From Woeseiaceae bacterium (GTDB lineage Bacteria; Pseudomonadota; Gammaproteobacteria; Steroidobacterales; Woeseiaceae), in NCBI GenBank assembly GCA_028277185.1, contig JANQGQ010000039.1, forward strand, positions 124,001-188,000: a stretch of 64,000 bases of DNA, read 5' to 3'. Of the stretch, positions 28,317 to 36,841 are shown one piece after another. Below the pieces are notes generated by a model that had not been told where the DNA came from, ran no database searches, and saw only the letters and a program-made list of their open reading frames with translations. The stretch's first letter is position 1; each line of letters begins with the position of its first letter. The translations under genes and the position numbers were made by a program.

Positions 28317-29515
28317 ACGCGGCGCGGCGCTTCCGGTATCTGCGCGGCGCCGTCAGCTACCTGAGCCTTGGCCTGCGCGTCGGCGTCGGCATCCCCATGA
28401 GGCTCAGGCCTCGCCACCTGCGCCTGGTCGGCGTTATCGACCTCGTGTTCGCCGTCGTCGTCGTTGTCTGGCGCGCCTGCGTGCCTGTAGCTGCGTGTCT
28501 GGGCGCCTCGGCCGCGCTGAGTTCGCCGCTTCATGCCCGCGACGAGCCCACCTTCGAGGAGCAGCTCCCGGCGACCCCGTTTGTCTCCGACGGCGGCACG
28601 ACATACTTCACGCTGGCCGTCGAGAACGACTCGCTCGGCAGCGGTAGCGACCAGCACTATACGAGCGGGGTACGCGCGACCTGGCTATCGCCCGGTAAGG
28701 AACCGACGAGCTTCGCAACGAAGCTGATGAATCTCTTCGGCAGCGACGGCTCGCCTACACCCAGCGCGAGCTATTTGTCGCTGGGACAGAATCTCTATAC
28801 GCCCGAGGACATCGGCGCCCAGGCGCCCAATCCTAACGACCGGCCCTACGCCGCGTTTCTCTATGCTTCGCGCGGCTACACGCGGGTGCTGGGCGACCGC
28901 ATCGACAACATCGAGCTGACGGTGGGTATCGTCGGGCCACTCGCGCTCGGGGAGCAGACTCAAAAGGCGGTTCACCAACTCCTCGACGCCACAGACCCAA
29001 AAGGCTGGGACGAACAACTCGACAACGAAATCGGCGTCAATGTCGCCTGGGAGCGGCGGTGGCCCGGCGCTTCCGTCCTGCGAAGCGGCGGCGTCGTAAA
29101 CCGGCTGATGCCGCACGTGGGCGTTGCCGTCGGCAATGTGTACACCCACGCAGCGGCCGGAGTGACCTGGCAGATGCTGCCCGACTCGCACCACTGGCAA
29201 TCCCCTCCGCTCCGGGTCAGGCCGGCCATACCCGGAAGCGGCTTTTTTTACTCCGACAACTCCGGGCCGGGCTGGTCGGCATTCGCCGGCGTCGAGCTGC
29301 GCGCGGTCGCCCGCAACATCTTTCTCGACGGGAATACGTTCGAGTCCAGCCCTTCCGTCGACAAGAAGCCGTTCGTCGTCGACGCCAACGCAGGTCTGAC
29401 GCTGTCCTTCGAGCGGCTGCGGTTCGCCTATACGCTCAACTGGCGCTCCCGGGAGTTCGACGGCCAACAGAACGCCCACGTATTCGGCGCCCTGTCCGTG
29501 AGCCGACGTTTCTAG
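28313..29515 (+). CDS. lpxR: LpxR-family outer-membrane lipid A 3'-O-deacylase
   Basis: 400 aa from ATG 28313; a later in-frame ATG at 28397 could also be used because the N-terminus is unusually long and arginine-rich before the hydrophobic signal (about 40-63). The mature part matches LpxR (DUF2219): VENDSLGSGSDQHYTSGVRATW, LGQNLYTPEDI, NDRPYAAFLY and GEQTQKAVHQLL. Residues equivalent to the active-site Asn-Asp pair and the Gln...His pair of Salmonella LpxR appear as N105-D106 and Q217...H221. The protein would remove the 3'-acyloxyacyl chains of lipid A. It is translationally coupled to the efflux channel gene, which is unusual. Confidence 0.9.
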   Translation: MNAARRFRYLRGAVSYLSLGLRVGVGIPMRLRPRHLRLVGVIDLVFAVVVVVWRACVPVAACLGASAALSSPLHARDEPTFEEQLPATPFVSDGGTTYFTLAVENDSLGSGSDQHYTSGVRATWLSPGKEPTSFATKLMNLFGSDGSPTPSASYLSLGQNLYTPEDIGAQAPNPNDRPYAAFLYASRGYTRVLGDRIDNIELTVGIVGPLALGEQTQKAVHQLLDATDPKGWDEQLDNEIGVNVAWERRWPGASVLRSGGVVNRLMPHVGVAVGNVYTHAAAGVTWQMLPDSHHWQSPPLRVRPAIPGSGFFYSDNSGPGWSAFAGVELRAVARNIFLDGNTFESSPSVDKKPFVVDANAGLTLSFERLRFAYTLNWRSREFDGQQNAHVFGALSVSRRF

Positions 29516-29592
29516 AGATCTGCCACGACCAAAACCTAAGCGTCGCTTCGCTGTCGAACAGGCATGTTGCCATGCCGCCCTGGAGGACACCG

Positions 29593-30780
29593 ATGAGAAC
29601 GTTTGCCGGTAGAGTTATCGGACGAAGCGCAGGAACAGCCGCTACCCTGCTTGCACTGACCGCGTGTCAGGACGTACACACACCGGATCCCGGTACCGCC
29701 AGCGACGCGCCGGCCGCTTACGCGAGCGAGGTCGTAAGCGGCCTGCGGCACCCTTGGGATATCGCTTTCCTGTCGGCTGACGAGGCCATTGTCACCGAAA
29801 AGGACGGCAACCTCATGCACGTTTCTCTCGTCACTGGCGAGAAGACCGTAGTGCGCGGCTTTCCGGACGATCTGGACAATCAGCGTCGTGACGACCCCCG
29901 CGATAACTCCGGTCTGTTCGGCGTCGTGCCGGACCCGGACTTTGCGGCGAACCGTCACGTGTACGTTGCCTATTCCGCGGGCGACGAGAACGGCACGGCT
30001 ACCCGGGTAATCCGCGGCCGGCTGTCAGGCCCCGCCGAGCTTACCGACGTCGAACAAGTCTTCCTTGCAACGCCGCTGTCGACCGAGCGCTTTCACTACG
30101 GCGGCGGACTCGCGTTCGGTCACGACGGAGCGCTATACGTCACGATCGGCGAACGCTATTTCAACGAGATCGATCAGCCCGAGTTGCCCGTATCGCAGGA
30201 TCCGACGGACGCGCGCGGCAAGATTTACCGCCTGAACCCAGACGGGTCGATCCCGGCCGACAATCCGGACTTCGGCCTGGACGCCGTGCCCGGTCTGTAC
30301 GCACTCGGAATACGCGCGGCGCAAGGCCTTACGGTCGAACCGACGTCCGGCGACATCTGGTTCTCCGAGCACGGCCCGACGAGGGGCGACGAAATCAATC
30401 TCCTTGAGGCGGGGGGCAACTACGGTTGGCCGCTACGAACGAGCGGCGACTATCGCAATACCGGCTACGAGCCGCCAGTGCTCGACGACAGGAAGCTCGT
30501 CGAGCCCCGTTTCGCGTGGCAGGAAACGGTGGCACCGACGGGACTCGCGTTTTACTCCGGCAGTGAGTTTCCCGATTGGCGCGGCGACCTGTTCGTCGCC
30601 GGTCTTTCAGCCGGGAGCCTGTGGAAGCTCGATATCGAGGGCCGAACCGTCAGGTCCGCCGAGCGGCTGTTTCCCGAGACACCGATACGACTACGCACCG
30701 TCAAGCAGTCGCCGGATGGCCGGCTCTATTTGTTGACCGACGAACCCGATGGCCGAATCCTGAGGATCGAAGCGCGGTGA
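29593..30780 (+). CDS. PQQ-dependent sugar dehydrogenase-like lipoprotein
   Basis: 395 aa from ATG 29593, with GGAGG 6 nt upstream; open frame continues far upstream but lacks family sequence. The lipobox is LTAC (Cys25). It is a soluble-glucose-dehydrogenase-like beta-propeller: VVSGLRHPWDIAFLSADEAIVTEKDGNL, DNSGLFGVVPDPDFAANRHVYVAYS, FHYGGGLAFGHDGALYVTIGE, WFSEHGPTRGDEINLLEAGGNYGWP and VAPTGLAFYSGSEFPDWRGDLFVAGL are all family landmarks. It would oxidise an aldose sugar in the periplasm with PQQ; the substrate is not determined. It follows lpxR by 77 nt, and whether it is co-transcribed is unclear. Confidence 0.92.
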   Translation: MRTFAGRVIGRSAGTAATLLALTACQDVHTPDPGTASDAPAAYASEVVSGLRHPWDIAFLSADEAIVTEKDGNLMHVSLVTGEKTVVRGFPDDLDNQRRDDPRDNSGLFGVVPDPDFAANRHVYVAYSAGDENGTATRVIRGRLSGPAELTDVEQVFLATPLSTERFHYGGGLAFGHDGALYVTIGERYFNEIDQPELPVSQDPTDARGKIYRLNPDGSIPADNPDFGLDAVPGLYALGIRAAQGLTVEPTSGDIWFSEHGPTRGDEINLLEAGGNYGWPLRTSGDYRNTGYEPPVLDDRKLVEPRFAWQETVAPTGLAFYSGSEFPDWRGDLFVAGLSAGSLWKLDIEGRTVRSAERLFPETPIRLRTVKQSPDGRLYLLTDEPDGRILRIEAR

Positions 30781-30954
30781 CATTTCGCCGCACATGCCGG
30801 TCATCTCCAACAATGCAGCGTGCGAACGCTTCGCACGCCGCGACAGCAAGCGCGTTCAGCGGCGGTGGTTGCAGGACGTGCCGGGGTACGTGGCGCAGGC
30901 CGACGCGCAATGGACGGCCAGGCACGCGCTGGCGGCGGCCGACCGGCGCGCCGA

Positions 30955-31416
30955 TTAGTGGGCGACGGTATCCGCGGCGCTAACCTGACTGGCCGCGAGA
31001 CGGACGGCGCCAAGACTCTGCCAGAGGGCGGCCTTGAACTGTTCGGCCGCGGCCTCGACAGCTTCCGTGGACTGTCCCTGGGTCACGGCCTGCCGGAACG
31101 CGCCCGCGGCCTGCCACATATCGGGGTACATCGCAGGCGCTTTTACCTCGATCACGGAGTGAATTGCGACCTCTTCCCAATGATGAATCAGCTCTTCGAC
31201 CTGGGCGACGCCGGCCTCGCGAGTCGCATAGCCTGAGACGATCGCCTCGGCTTCGGCGATCAACTCATCGACCTCGTCCCGGAAGTCGTCCATGTGATTC
31301 TGAAAATCGGCGAGCAGTTCCTCGTCGACTTCACCGTGGGCCATGACCGGCTGGAAAGCACCCAGCGCGAAACAGGCCAGACCGGTGATCGTGACGATCT
31401 TCAAAGATTGCTGCAT
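30955..31416 (-). CDS. Small periplasmic helical protein (DUF6746-like), Fur-linked
   Basis: 153 aa. It has a signal peptide with cleavage near VMAHG (about residue 26). The mature part is acidic and almost entirely helical (EVDEELLADFQNHMDDFRDEVDELIAEAEAIV), with His and Glu residues such as IHHWEEVAIHSVIE that could bind metal, like four-helix periplasmic proteins. A Fur-like box lies about 55 nt upstream of the start. The family name is tentative. A role in iron or haem handling is inferred from the box and the neighbouring TonB/PepSY cluster. Confidence 0.75.
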   Translation of the reverse strand: MQQSLKIVTITGLACFALGAFQPVMAHGEVDEELLADFQNHMDDFRDEVDELIAEAEAIVSGYATREAGVAQVEELIHHWEEVAIHSVIEVKAPAMYPDMWQAAGAFRQAVTQGQSTEAVEAAAEQFKAALWQSLGAVRLAASQVSAADTVAH

Positions 31417-31470
31417 GAGTTACCCGTCCTTCGAGACCTTGTGCGCGACTTCAGAGCGGGCATGTTAATT

Positions 31471-31489
31471 GCAAATCGTTCTCATTTTC
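31471..31489 (-). promoter_or_regulatory. Fur-like box
   Basis: On the minus strand GAAAATGAGAACGATTTGC matches 13 of 19 positions of the canonical Fur box, upstream of the small periplasmic helical protein gene. It shares its core with the box at 36469-36487. Confidence 0.65.
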
Positions 31490-31534
31490 AATAAAACTAT
31501 CTGATCGATGATGCGTCCGAAACTCGTGCAGCAC

Positions 31535-31960
31535 TCATTCGCGAGGCGGCTCCGGTCGCGATGCCACAAAGACGGCGCTCGCCAGCAGCACCGGCGCCTG
31601 AACGGCGAGGACGAAGGCTGGCGCGTCGAGGAGCACGGACAGCGCGAACACACCGGCCATCGATGCGACGCCGATCACCTTCGTCGGCCGACGTATCGCG
31701 CCGTAGCGGTGCCAGTCCGCGATCAGCGGCCCGAACACGCGATGCGCGATCAACCACGCATGCAGCCGCCGTGACGACCGCGCGAACGCGAACGCGGCGA
31801 CCAGCAGAAACGGCGTCGTAGGCAGCAGCGGCAGCACGACGCCGAGTCCGGCCAGCGCGACCGCCAGGCACCCGACGACGAACCAGACCAGACGCGCGCC
31901 AGGATGCCGGGAGCGCGTCACCGCGGCGGCCTGACGATCACCAGACCGGAAACCGCACAA
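31535..31960 (-). CDS. YbaN/DUF454-family inner-membrane protein
   Basis: 141 aa if started at TTG 31960; GTG 31921 is an alternative that removes 13 polar residues. The hallmark LAGLGVVLPLLPTTPFLLVAAFAFARSSRRLHAWLIAHRVFGPLIADW is DUF454. Three hydrophobic helices are predicted. Members are often Fur-regulated or located near haem and iron genes; here it is 11 nt downstream of a secreted protein and just upstream of a Fur-box gene, consistent with that. Function unknown. Confidence 0.88.
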   Translation of the reverse strand: MCGFRSGDRQAAAVTRSRHPGARLVWFVVGCLAVALAGLGVVLPLLPTTPFLLVAAFAFARSSRRLHAWLIAHRVFGPLIADWHRYGAIRRPTKVIGVASMAGVFALSVLLDAPAFVLAVQAPVLLASAVFVASRPEPPRE

Positions 31961-31971
31961 CCCGCGTCAGA

Positions 31972-33696
31972 TCAGCGGATGCGCGAGTAGAAATTGATCA
32001 GCTTCCGCGTCGTCGGATTGCGCAGCACGAGACTGCCGTCGGGCTCGAAACCGTAAGCGAAGTACGATCTCTCACCCGAATCCCAGAGGATCGTCAGGAA
32101 CCCGCCTTTCGCACTCCAGCGGCCGCTCTGGACGCTGCCGGCCGTATTGCCCGTCGCGGTCCATTTGAGGTTGCCCTCATAGTCCCGCTCCGACGAGCTG
32201 AAGTGCGACTGCGCGCCGTAGTGGAGCGTGCCGTCCGCGTTTAGCACGTAGACGAGCTGAGTGTTCATGTAGACACCCATGTCGGCGCCGCCCGCCAGCG
32301 CTTCGCCGCCGAACATGCCGACCAGCCGCGGGTCGTCGCCGGTTGGGGTGCTGCCGCCCGACGCTGCCGGTGCCGATGCAACCGGTGCGGCTCCGAGTTT
32401 CATGCTGCCAAAGATGCGCTCGAGCGTCGGGGTCCGCGCTCTCATAGTGTCCGGCGGCGCCAACGCCGACAGACTGAGGGCGACCCCGTTCTCGATGGTC
32501 ACGTAAACGTCGTAGGCAACGTTTGTTCCGTCGGGCAGTGAGCCCGCATAGCGATACAGCGCCCCCTGCGCTTTGGCAGCCTCCACCCGCTGCGGCCCGC
32601 CGGTACGCTTGAGGCCCGGCAGCATCTGCCACAGCGAGGCATCGAGATATGCACCTACGTCGGGCGCGGCAGGGTCGGTCGTGCCGTTCGTCGGCACGCC
32701 GGTCACCAGGATCATCTCGGCTGCGCCCGCGTCGGGCGGCTGTATCAGCACCCCCTCCGGCCGCTCCTCGGACCGCCAGTTCGAAGGGTGTGACAGCGTA
32801 GCGCCCGACGAGTGACGAAACTCCTGCCAGTCCTGCGGCGCTTTGACCACCGCGGCGCGTTCCGACAGCGCAGGAGCGCCGCCGGCCCCCGCGCCGATCT
32901 GCGCATTCGAACTGATCGTGACGTTCTGGGTGCCGGTGATCGTCACCGGCGTGCCGTTCTGGTCGACGACGCCGTCTACTGCGATCGACCCGGAAAGTCG
33001 CGACGACAGCGGCAGGCCGGTCTGCAAATCCATGATGATCGGCCCGCTCATCCTGCCGTTCATGCCCATCCCCTGCTGGGTACCGCTCAGCGTGCCATCC
33101 GCGTCCAGTCTCGCGATTCGACGGCCACCCTGTTCCCCGAAACCCGCCACCTGCATGTTCAACCTCGGCGTGAGCGGCCGGTCTTCGCGCGCGAAGTCGG
33201 CAAGCCACTCGTCCCCTGCCTGGACCGGCCGACCCGGCAGCATCGCCTGCTCAGCGACGGCAAGTTCGGTAACGACGCCGCGCGTCTCTTCGTCGAGCAT
33301 GACGTCGCGGCCGTTCGCATCGACGATCGACACGACCTGCTCGTTCTCGACGGCCACCTCGACGGTCTGACCGGCCAAAGCGAACGGCGACTCTTCCGTC
33401 GCGCCATTGCTGGTCATCGTGGAACCGCTCGATGGATCGAAACGTATCCGTACGCGCGCCGGGATACCGCCCGACGACTCCAGTACCTCGACGGAGCCGC
33501 GAATCCGCTGCTTCATCTCCTGCTCGACGCTCATGCGCTGGCCGTCCGCCGAAACGTCGAGCACGGACGTCGAATCCGTGACGTTGTCGAACGTGTAGGT
33601 GAACCCGGCCGGGATACGAAACTCGATGCGCTCTGCCGCCACTGCAGAGGCAGCAAGACCGACCGCAACAAACACGAAACCGAATAGCCTCAGCAT
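31972..33696 (-). CDS. Secreted protein of unknown function
   Basis: 574 aa. It has a clear signal peptide (MLRLFGFVFVAVGLAASAVAAE). The N-terminal about 270 residues resemble DUF6263-like beta-rich domains (FRIPAGFTYTFDNVTDSTSVLDV; MLPGRPVQAGDEW). The middle segment has the pattern of PsbP/DUF1795-type domains (FRHSSGATLSHPSNWRSEERPEGVLIQPPDAG). The C-terminal part has WSAKGGFLTILWDSGERSYFAYGF and ends with a polar beta-rich domain. No catalytic motif was recognised. It lies between the TonB receptor and the YbaN gene, all on the minus strand, but 111 nt from the receptor end. Confidence 0.75.
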   Translation of the reverse strand: MLRLFGFVFVAVGLAASAVAAERIEFRIPAGFTYTFDNVTDSTSVLDVSADGQRMSVEQEMKQRIRGSVEVLESSGGIPARVRIRFDPSSGSTMTSNGATEESPFALAGQTVEVAVENEQVVSIVDANGRDVMLDEETRGVVTELAVAEQAMLPGRPVQAGDEWLADFAREDRPLTPRLNMQVAGFGEQGGRRIARLDADGTLSGTQQGMGMNGRMSGPIIMDLQTGLPLSSRLSGSIAVDGVVDQNGTPVTITGTQNVTISSNAQIGAGAGGAPALSERAAVVKAPQDWQEFRHSSGATLSHPSNWRSEERPEGVLIQPPDAGAAEMILVTGVPTNGTTDPAAPDVGAYLDASLWQMLPGLKRTGGPQRVEAAKAQGALYRYAGSLPDGTNVAYDVYVTIENGVALSLSALAPPDTMRARTPTLERIFGSMKLGAAPVASAPAASGGSTPTGDDPRLVGMFGGEALAGGADMGVYMNTQLVYVLNADGTLHYGAQSHFSSSERDYEGNLKWTATGNTAGSVQSGRWSAKGGFLTILWDSGERSYFAYGFEPDGSLVLRNPTTRKLINFYSRIR

Positions 33697-33807
33697 TCGA
33701 ACCGCCTCCTTCGTCAGGGATGCTCAGGGACAAGCCGTTTGCGGATACTAGCAGTCCCTTCTGACGATTCGTGTCGAAACTTGTACGCAACAGGCCCCGC
33801 AGGCGGC

Positions 33808-35958
33808 CTACCAGTTCGCGTCAAAACGCAGCGCGACCACGCGCGGGTCGCCGAGGCGCGCAAAGTTGGTTGCCGTGCCGCGCTGAACGACGACGAACTC
33901 GTCGAACAGATTGCGCGCATAGGCCGTAACGCTGTAGCGATCGTTCCACGCGTACCCCAATCGCAAATTTACCAGCGTGGCCGAATCGGATTTGTCTTCC
34001 GGGATGTTGTCCTGAGTCGAGTAGACCGCCCCCTGATAGTTGACATCGATCCCGCCGAATAGTCCGTTCGGGTGGTTGAAATCCAAACCGAGGTTTCCGC
34101 TCCACTCGGGTGCAAACGGAAACTCATTGCCGGCGAGGTTGTCCGGGCGTCCCGGCAACGGCAGCGGGTTAGGAAAGTCATTGAACTCGGTTTTCACGTA
34201 GCCGACGCTACCGTAGATGCTAATCACGTCCGAGACGAGCCAGTCGACATCGGTCTCGAAGCCGTAGAGCTCGGACTCACCCGCGTTGACCGTACGCAGG
34301 AAATTCGGGATCTCTTCAGAGATAGGCACCCCGACTTGCTGGTCTTCCCAGTCCGAGAAGAACAGGTTTGCATTCCACCGCAATCGCCCATCCAGGTGCG
34401 TCGCACGATAGGACAACTCGTAGTTCCAGAGAAACTCGGGATCGAATTCCTCGACGCTGCCGTCCAGGAAGTTGATCTCCGCACCACCTGCGCGGTAGCC
34501 CTGCTGTACGACGAACGCGACGTTGCTCCGATCCGACAACCACCGTCGAATACCCAGCTTCGGCAGGAACGCATCAAAACTCGCTTCAGTCGTCGTTGCT
34601 TCGGTGCCCTCGAAATCCTCCAGGAACTCGAAGCCCGGCGGGATCGGCGTTACGAACTCCAGCGTTGTCGCCTGAAAGTTGTCCTGTTCTTCGTAGTCGT
34701 AGCGACCGCCGAACAGCAGTTCGACGGTCTCGGTCAGCGCGTAGACTCCGTCGAAAAAGAAGGCATAATTATCTGAATTATCGTTAGTTCTGGAGTCCCT
34801 CTGGGCGACGAGGGTCGGCGGGATCGCCGGATTCAGTATGCTGGCCGGGACCGTGAGCGTGTCCAGAAAGCCGGTTTCGGTCGTGACGAAGTAGAGACCC
34901 GCAACGCCCGACAGGCGCTCGCCGTCGAATCGGAGTCTTAGTTCCTGCGCCAGGGATTCGTCGCTTCCCGTGCGGTCGAGCGCTCCGACCGGAGCCGCCG
35001 TGCCGTCGATGTCCTCAATACGTACGTAGTCGGTGTCCTGGAACGCCGTGATCGCCTGGAACTCGAGCGCGTCGCTGATCGTCCAGATGGCGTTGATCGA
35101 CTGGATGAACGACTCGGTGCCCTCGCGGCCCGCCGTGTCGTAGGTGACTTCCCGGCTCTCCGCGTCATCCAGAGGCACGACATCCTCGCCCGCGAAGTTC
35201 TCCGTATAGCTGCTCGTCGTCACGATCCTGAGCGAATCGGTCGGCTCGAACAGCAGCTTGCCGCGGAGGTTACTGAGTTCCGTTGCATCGGCGGGTGCGT
35301 CCAGCAGCGTATTCGTCAGGAAGCCGTCACTCTCGCGATACTCACCGGCCAGCCGAAAGGCCACGCGGTCCTCGACGAGCGTACCACCGCCCGCGGCCGC
35401 AACGTGCCACATATCGAAGTCGCCGGCCTCCGCGCGCAGCTTCAGGTCCGGCTCGAAGCTCGGATCCCGCGTCCGGATGTAGATGGCGCCTGCCAGGGCG
35501 TTGCGCCCGAAGTTCGTCGACTGCGGACCGCGAAAGACCTCTACGCTGCCAAGGTCCCATGACCCCGTCGGGCCGAAGAAAGTCGTGAAATTGCCCAGCG
35601 GTGAATCGTCGACGAACACCGTTAGCGTTTGCCCGCTGCCCGATCCGATACCGCGCTGATCGACGCCGCGGATCGCGAATCCGAGACCGCCAAACGACGA
35701 GGTGACGTTTGGAATACGGTCGACGATGTCGTAAAGATCGGCCAGGGGCTCGCGCTCGATCGTCTCGCCCGTGACCACCGCCACGCTCACGGGGATTTCC
35801 GCAAGCGACAGGTTGGACTTGGTACCGGTGACGATGATCGTATCGATCTCGACGGAGTCTTCCTCAGCCTCTCCGACAGACTCCCCGGTCTGGGCAACCA
35901 CTATCGTGCAAGCGAACGAAAGCAAAGCGGCGATAACCGCCTGACGGAACTGGTCCAC
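33808..35958 (-). CDS. TonB-dependent outer-membrane receptor
   Basis: 716 aa from GTG 35958, supported by GGGGAG 8 nt upstream and an immediate signal peptide (FRQAVIAALLSFACTIVVAQ). A GTG at 35991 would add 11 residues. A TonB-box-like DTIIVTG is followed by the plug domain (LSLAEIPVSVAVVTGETIE to EVFRGPQSTNFGRNALAGAIYIRTR). A 22-strand barrel follows to the terminal aromatic residue (RFDANW). The Fur-like box at 36005-36023 lies directly upstream. It is most likely a ferric-siderophore or haem receptor, and its divergent partners (DUF3325, PepSY) support iron uptake. Confidence 0.94.
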   Translation of the reverse strand: MDQFRQAVIAALLSFACTIVVAQTGESVGEAEEDSVEIDTIIVTGTKSNLSLAEIPVSVAVVTGETIEREPLADLYDIVDRIPNVTSSFGGLGFAIRGVDQRGIGSGSGQTLTVFVDDSPLGNFTTFFGPTGSWDLGSVEVFRGPQSTNFGRNALAGAIYIRTRDPSFEPDLKLRAEAGDFDMWHVAAAGGGTLVEDRVAFRLAGEYRESDGFLTNTLLDAPADATELSNLRGKLLFEPTDSLRIVTTSSYTENFAGEDVVPLDDAESREVTYDTAGREGTESFIQSINAIWTISDALEFQAITAFQDTDYVRIEDIDGTAAPVGALDRTGSDESLAQELRLRFDGERLSGVAGLYFVTTETGFLDTLTVPASILNPAIPPTLVAQRDSRTNDNSDNYAFFFDGVYALTETVELLFGGRYDYEEQDNFQATTLEFVTPIPPGFEFLEDFEGTEATTTEASFDAFLPKLGIRRWLSDRSNVAFVVQQGYRAGGAEINFLDGSVEEFDPEFLWNYELSYRATHLDGRLRWNANLFFSDWEDQQVGVPISEEIPNFLRTVNAGESELYGFETDVDWLVSDVISIYGSVGYVKTEFNDFPNPLPLPGRPDNLAGNEFPFAPEWSGNLGLDFNHPNGLFGGIDVNYQGAVYSTQDNIPEDKSDSATLVNLRLGYAWNDRYSVTAYARNLFDEFVVVQRGTATNFARLGDPRVVALRFDANW

Positions 35959-36004
35959 GTATAAGGCTCCCCGGGTACCGGCGGGTACCACTATCGATGC
36001 GAAT

Positions 36005-36023
36005 AGTAATGATTATCATTTCT
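36005..36023. promoter_or_regulatory. Fur box between divergent iron genes
   Basis: The core AATGATTATCATT (36008-36020) matches the canonical Fur operator centre exactly. It sits 47 nt from the TonB receptor start and 38 nt from the DUF3325 gene, so it can control both directions. Confidence 0.88.
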
Positions 36024-36060
36024 GTCTACAATCGCATCTATAGCGGTTTCTACGAACACC

Positions 36061-36402
36061 ATGCTGCTCACCCTTTCCAGCACCGGTTTGCTCTATGCGG
36101 CGTGCGTTGCGCTCTACCACGCGCACCCCGGGCGCTCGCGCCTCGAGAGTGTGCGTAACGCCCCCGCCGGACCGTTGATGCTCCGCACCGCTGCCGCAGC
36201 GACGATGGCCGCCGCGCTCTTCCTGCTGGCGTCGCAGATCGGTTGGGAGCGCGCCGTACCGGTCACGCTCGCGGTACTCGCCGGCGGCGGAATACTCTGC
36301 GTTCTCGCTGCCGTGTTCGTTCCGAAAACACATTTGGCAAGCGGGGTCGCACTATTCGTGATCGGTACGCTGGCTGGCGTCGCCGTCGTCGCCTTTCGCT
36401 GA
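36061..36402 (+). CDS. DUF3325-family membrane protein
   Basis: 113 aa with four hydrophobic segments (about 2-20, 42-60, 65-88, 93-111). The start LLTLSSTGLLYAACVALYHAH and the fragment RSRLESVRNAPAGPL fit DUF3325, a small protein found with PepSY proteins and TonB receptors in iron-regulated clusters. The Fur box upstream supports this. It may assist a periplasmic or inner-membrane ferric reductase. Confidence 0.8.
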   Translation: MLLTLSSTGLLYAACVALYHAHPGRSRLESVRNAPAGPLMLRTAAAATMAAALFLLASQIGWERAVPVTLAVLAGGGILCVLAAVFVPKTHLASGVALFVIGTLAGVAVVAFR

Positions 36403-36468
36403 GATCTGGCGGAACGTGTTAACCCGTATTGACGTAGCGAAGGGCAAACCGGATAGTCGTTGTCACAT

Positions 36469-36487
36469 GCAAACGGTTCTCATTAAC
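36469..36487 (-). promoter_or_regulatory. Fur-like box
   Basis: On the minus strand GTTAATGAGAACCGTTTGC matches 13 of 19 Fur-box positions, 24 nt upstream of the small membrane protein gene that precedes the PepSY reductase. Confidence 0.65.
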
Positions 36488-36510
36488 AACTCGACGGGCA
36501 CATCAAGACC

Positions 36511-36822
36511 GTGATGGCGTGGACACTCGGGGCCGGAGCATTGCTCGGCCTGCTCTGGTCGTCATGGCGTAAGCCGCGCCTCACGACGAGCATTGTCTGG
36601 TCGACGACGGCGACGATCTTCGGAACTGCAGCGCTCGCATTGCTGTTGCCGTCGGGCCTGAAGCCGACTCTGCTGTGGATATCCGTCGCGACGCCGCTGA
36701 TCTGGGTCGGCTTTCTGTTCTGGTGTCACTGGGACGCAAGGCCTTACCGTCCGGTCATCGGCATGATTGCCGTAACGCTTGCGGGCATAGCCGCCGTCGT
36801 GGCCGTGCCGCCCCCTGCCTAG
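36511..36822 (+). CDS. Small membrane protein in iron cluster
   Basis: 103 aa (GTG 36511; ATG 36514 equally possible), with hydrophobic segments at about 3-18, 30-46, 54-71 and 80-99. Its position between DUF3325 and PepSY genes, behind a Fur-like box, matches the small iron-uptake membrane proteins (DUF3649-type) seen in similar clusters, although I cannot confirm the family from sequence. It probably forms a complex with the PepSY protein encoded 19 nt downstream. Confidence 0.75.
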   Translation: MMAWTLGAGALLGLLWSSWRKPRLTTSIVWSTTATIFGTAALALLLPSGLKPTLLWISVATPLIWVGFLFWCHWDARPYRPVIGMIAVTLAGIAAVVAVPPPA

Positions 36823-36841
36823 AACTCAGAGGACCGACGCC

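Noticed and set aside
30794..30958. 54-aa plus-strand frame after the sugar dehydrogenase gene
   Set aside because: Starts ATG 30794 but has no Shine-Dalgarno, is arginine/alanine-rich in the manner of non-coding GC-rich DNA, and runs to the end of the convergent gene. Not listed as a gene.
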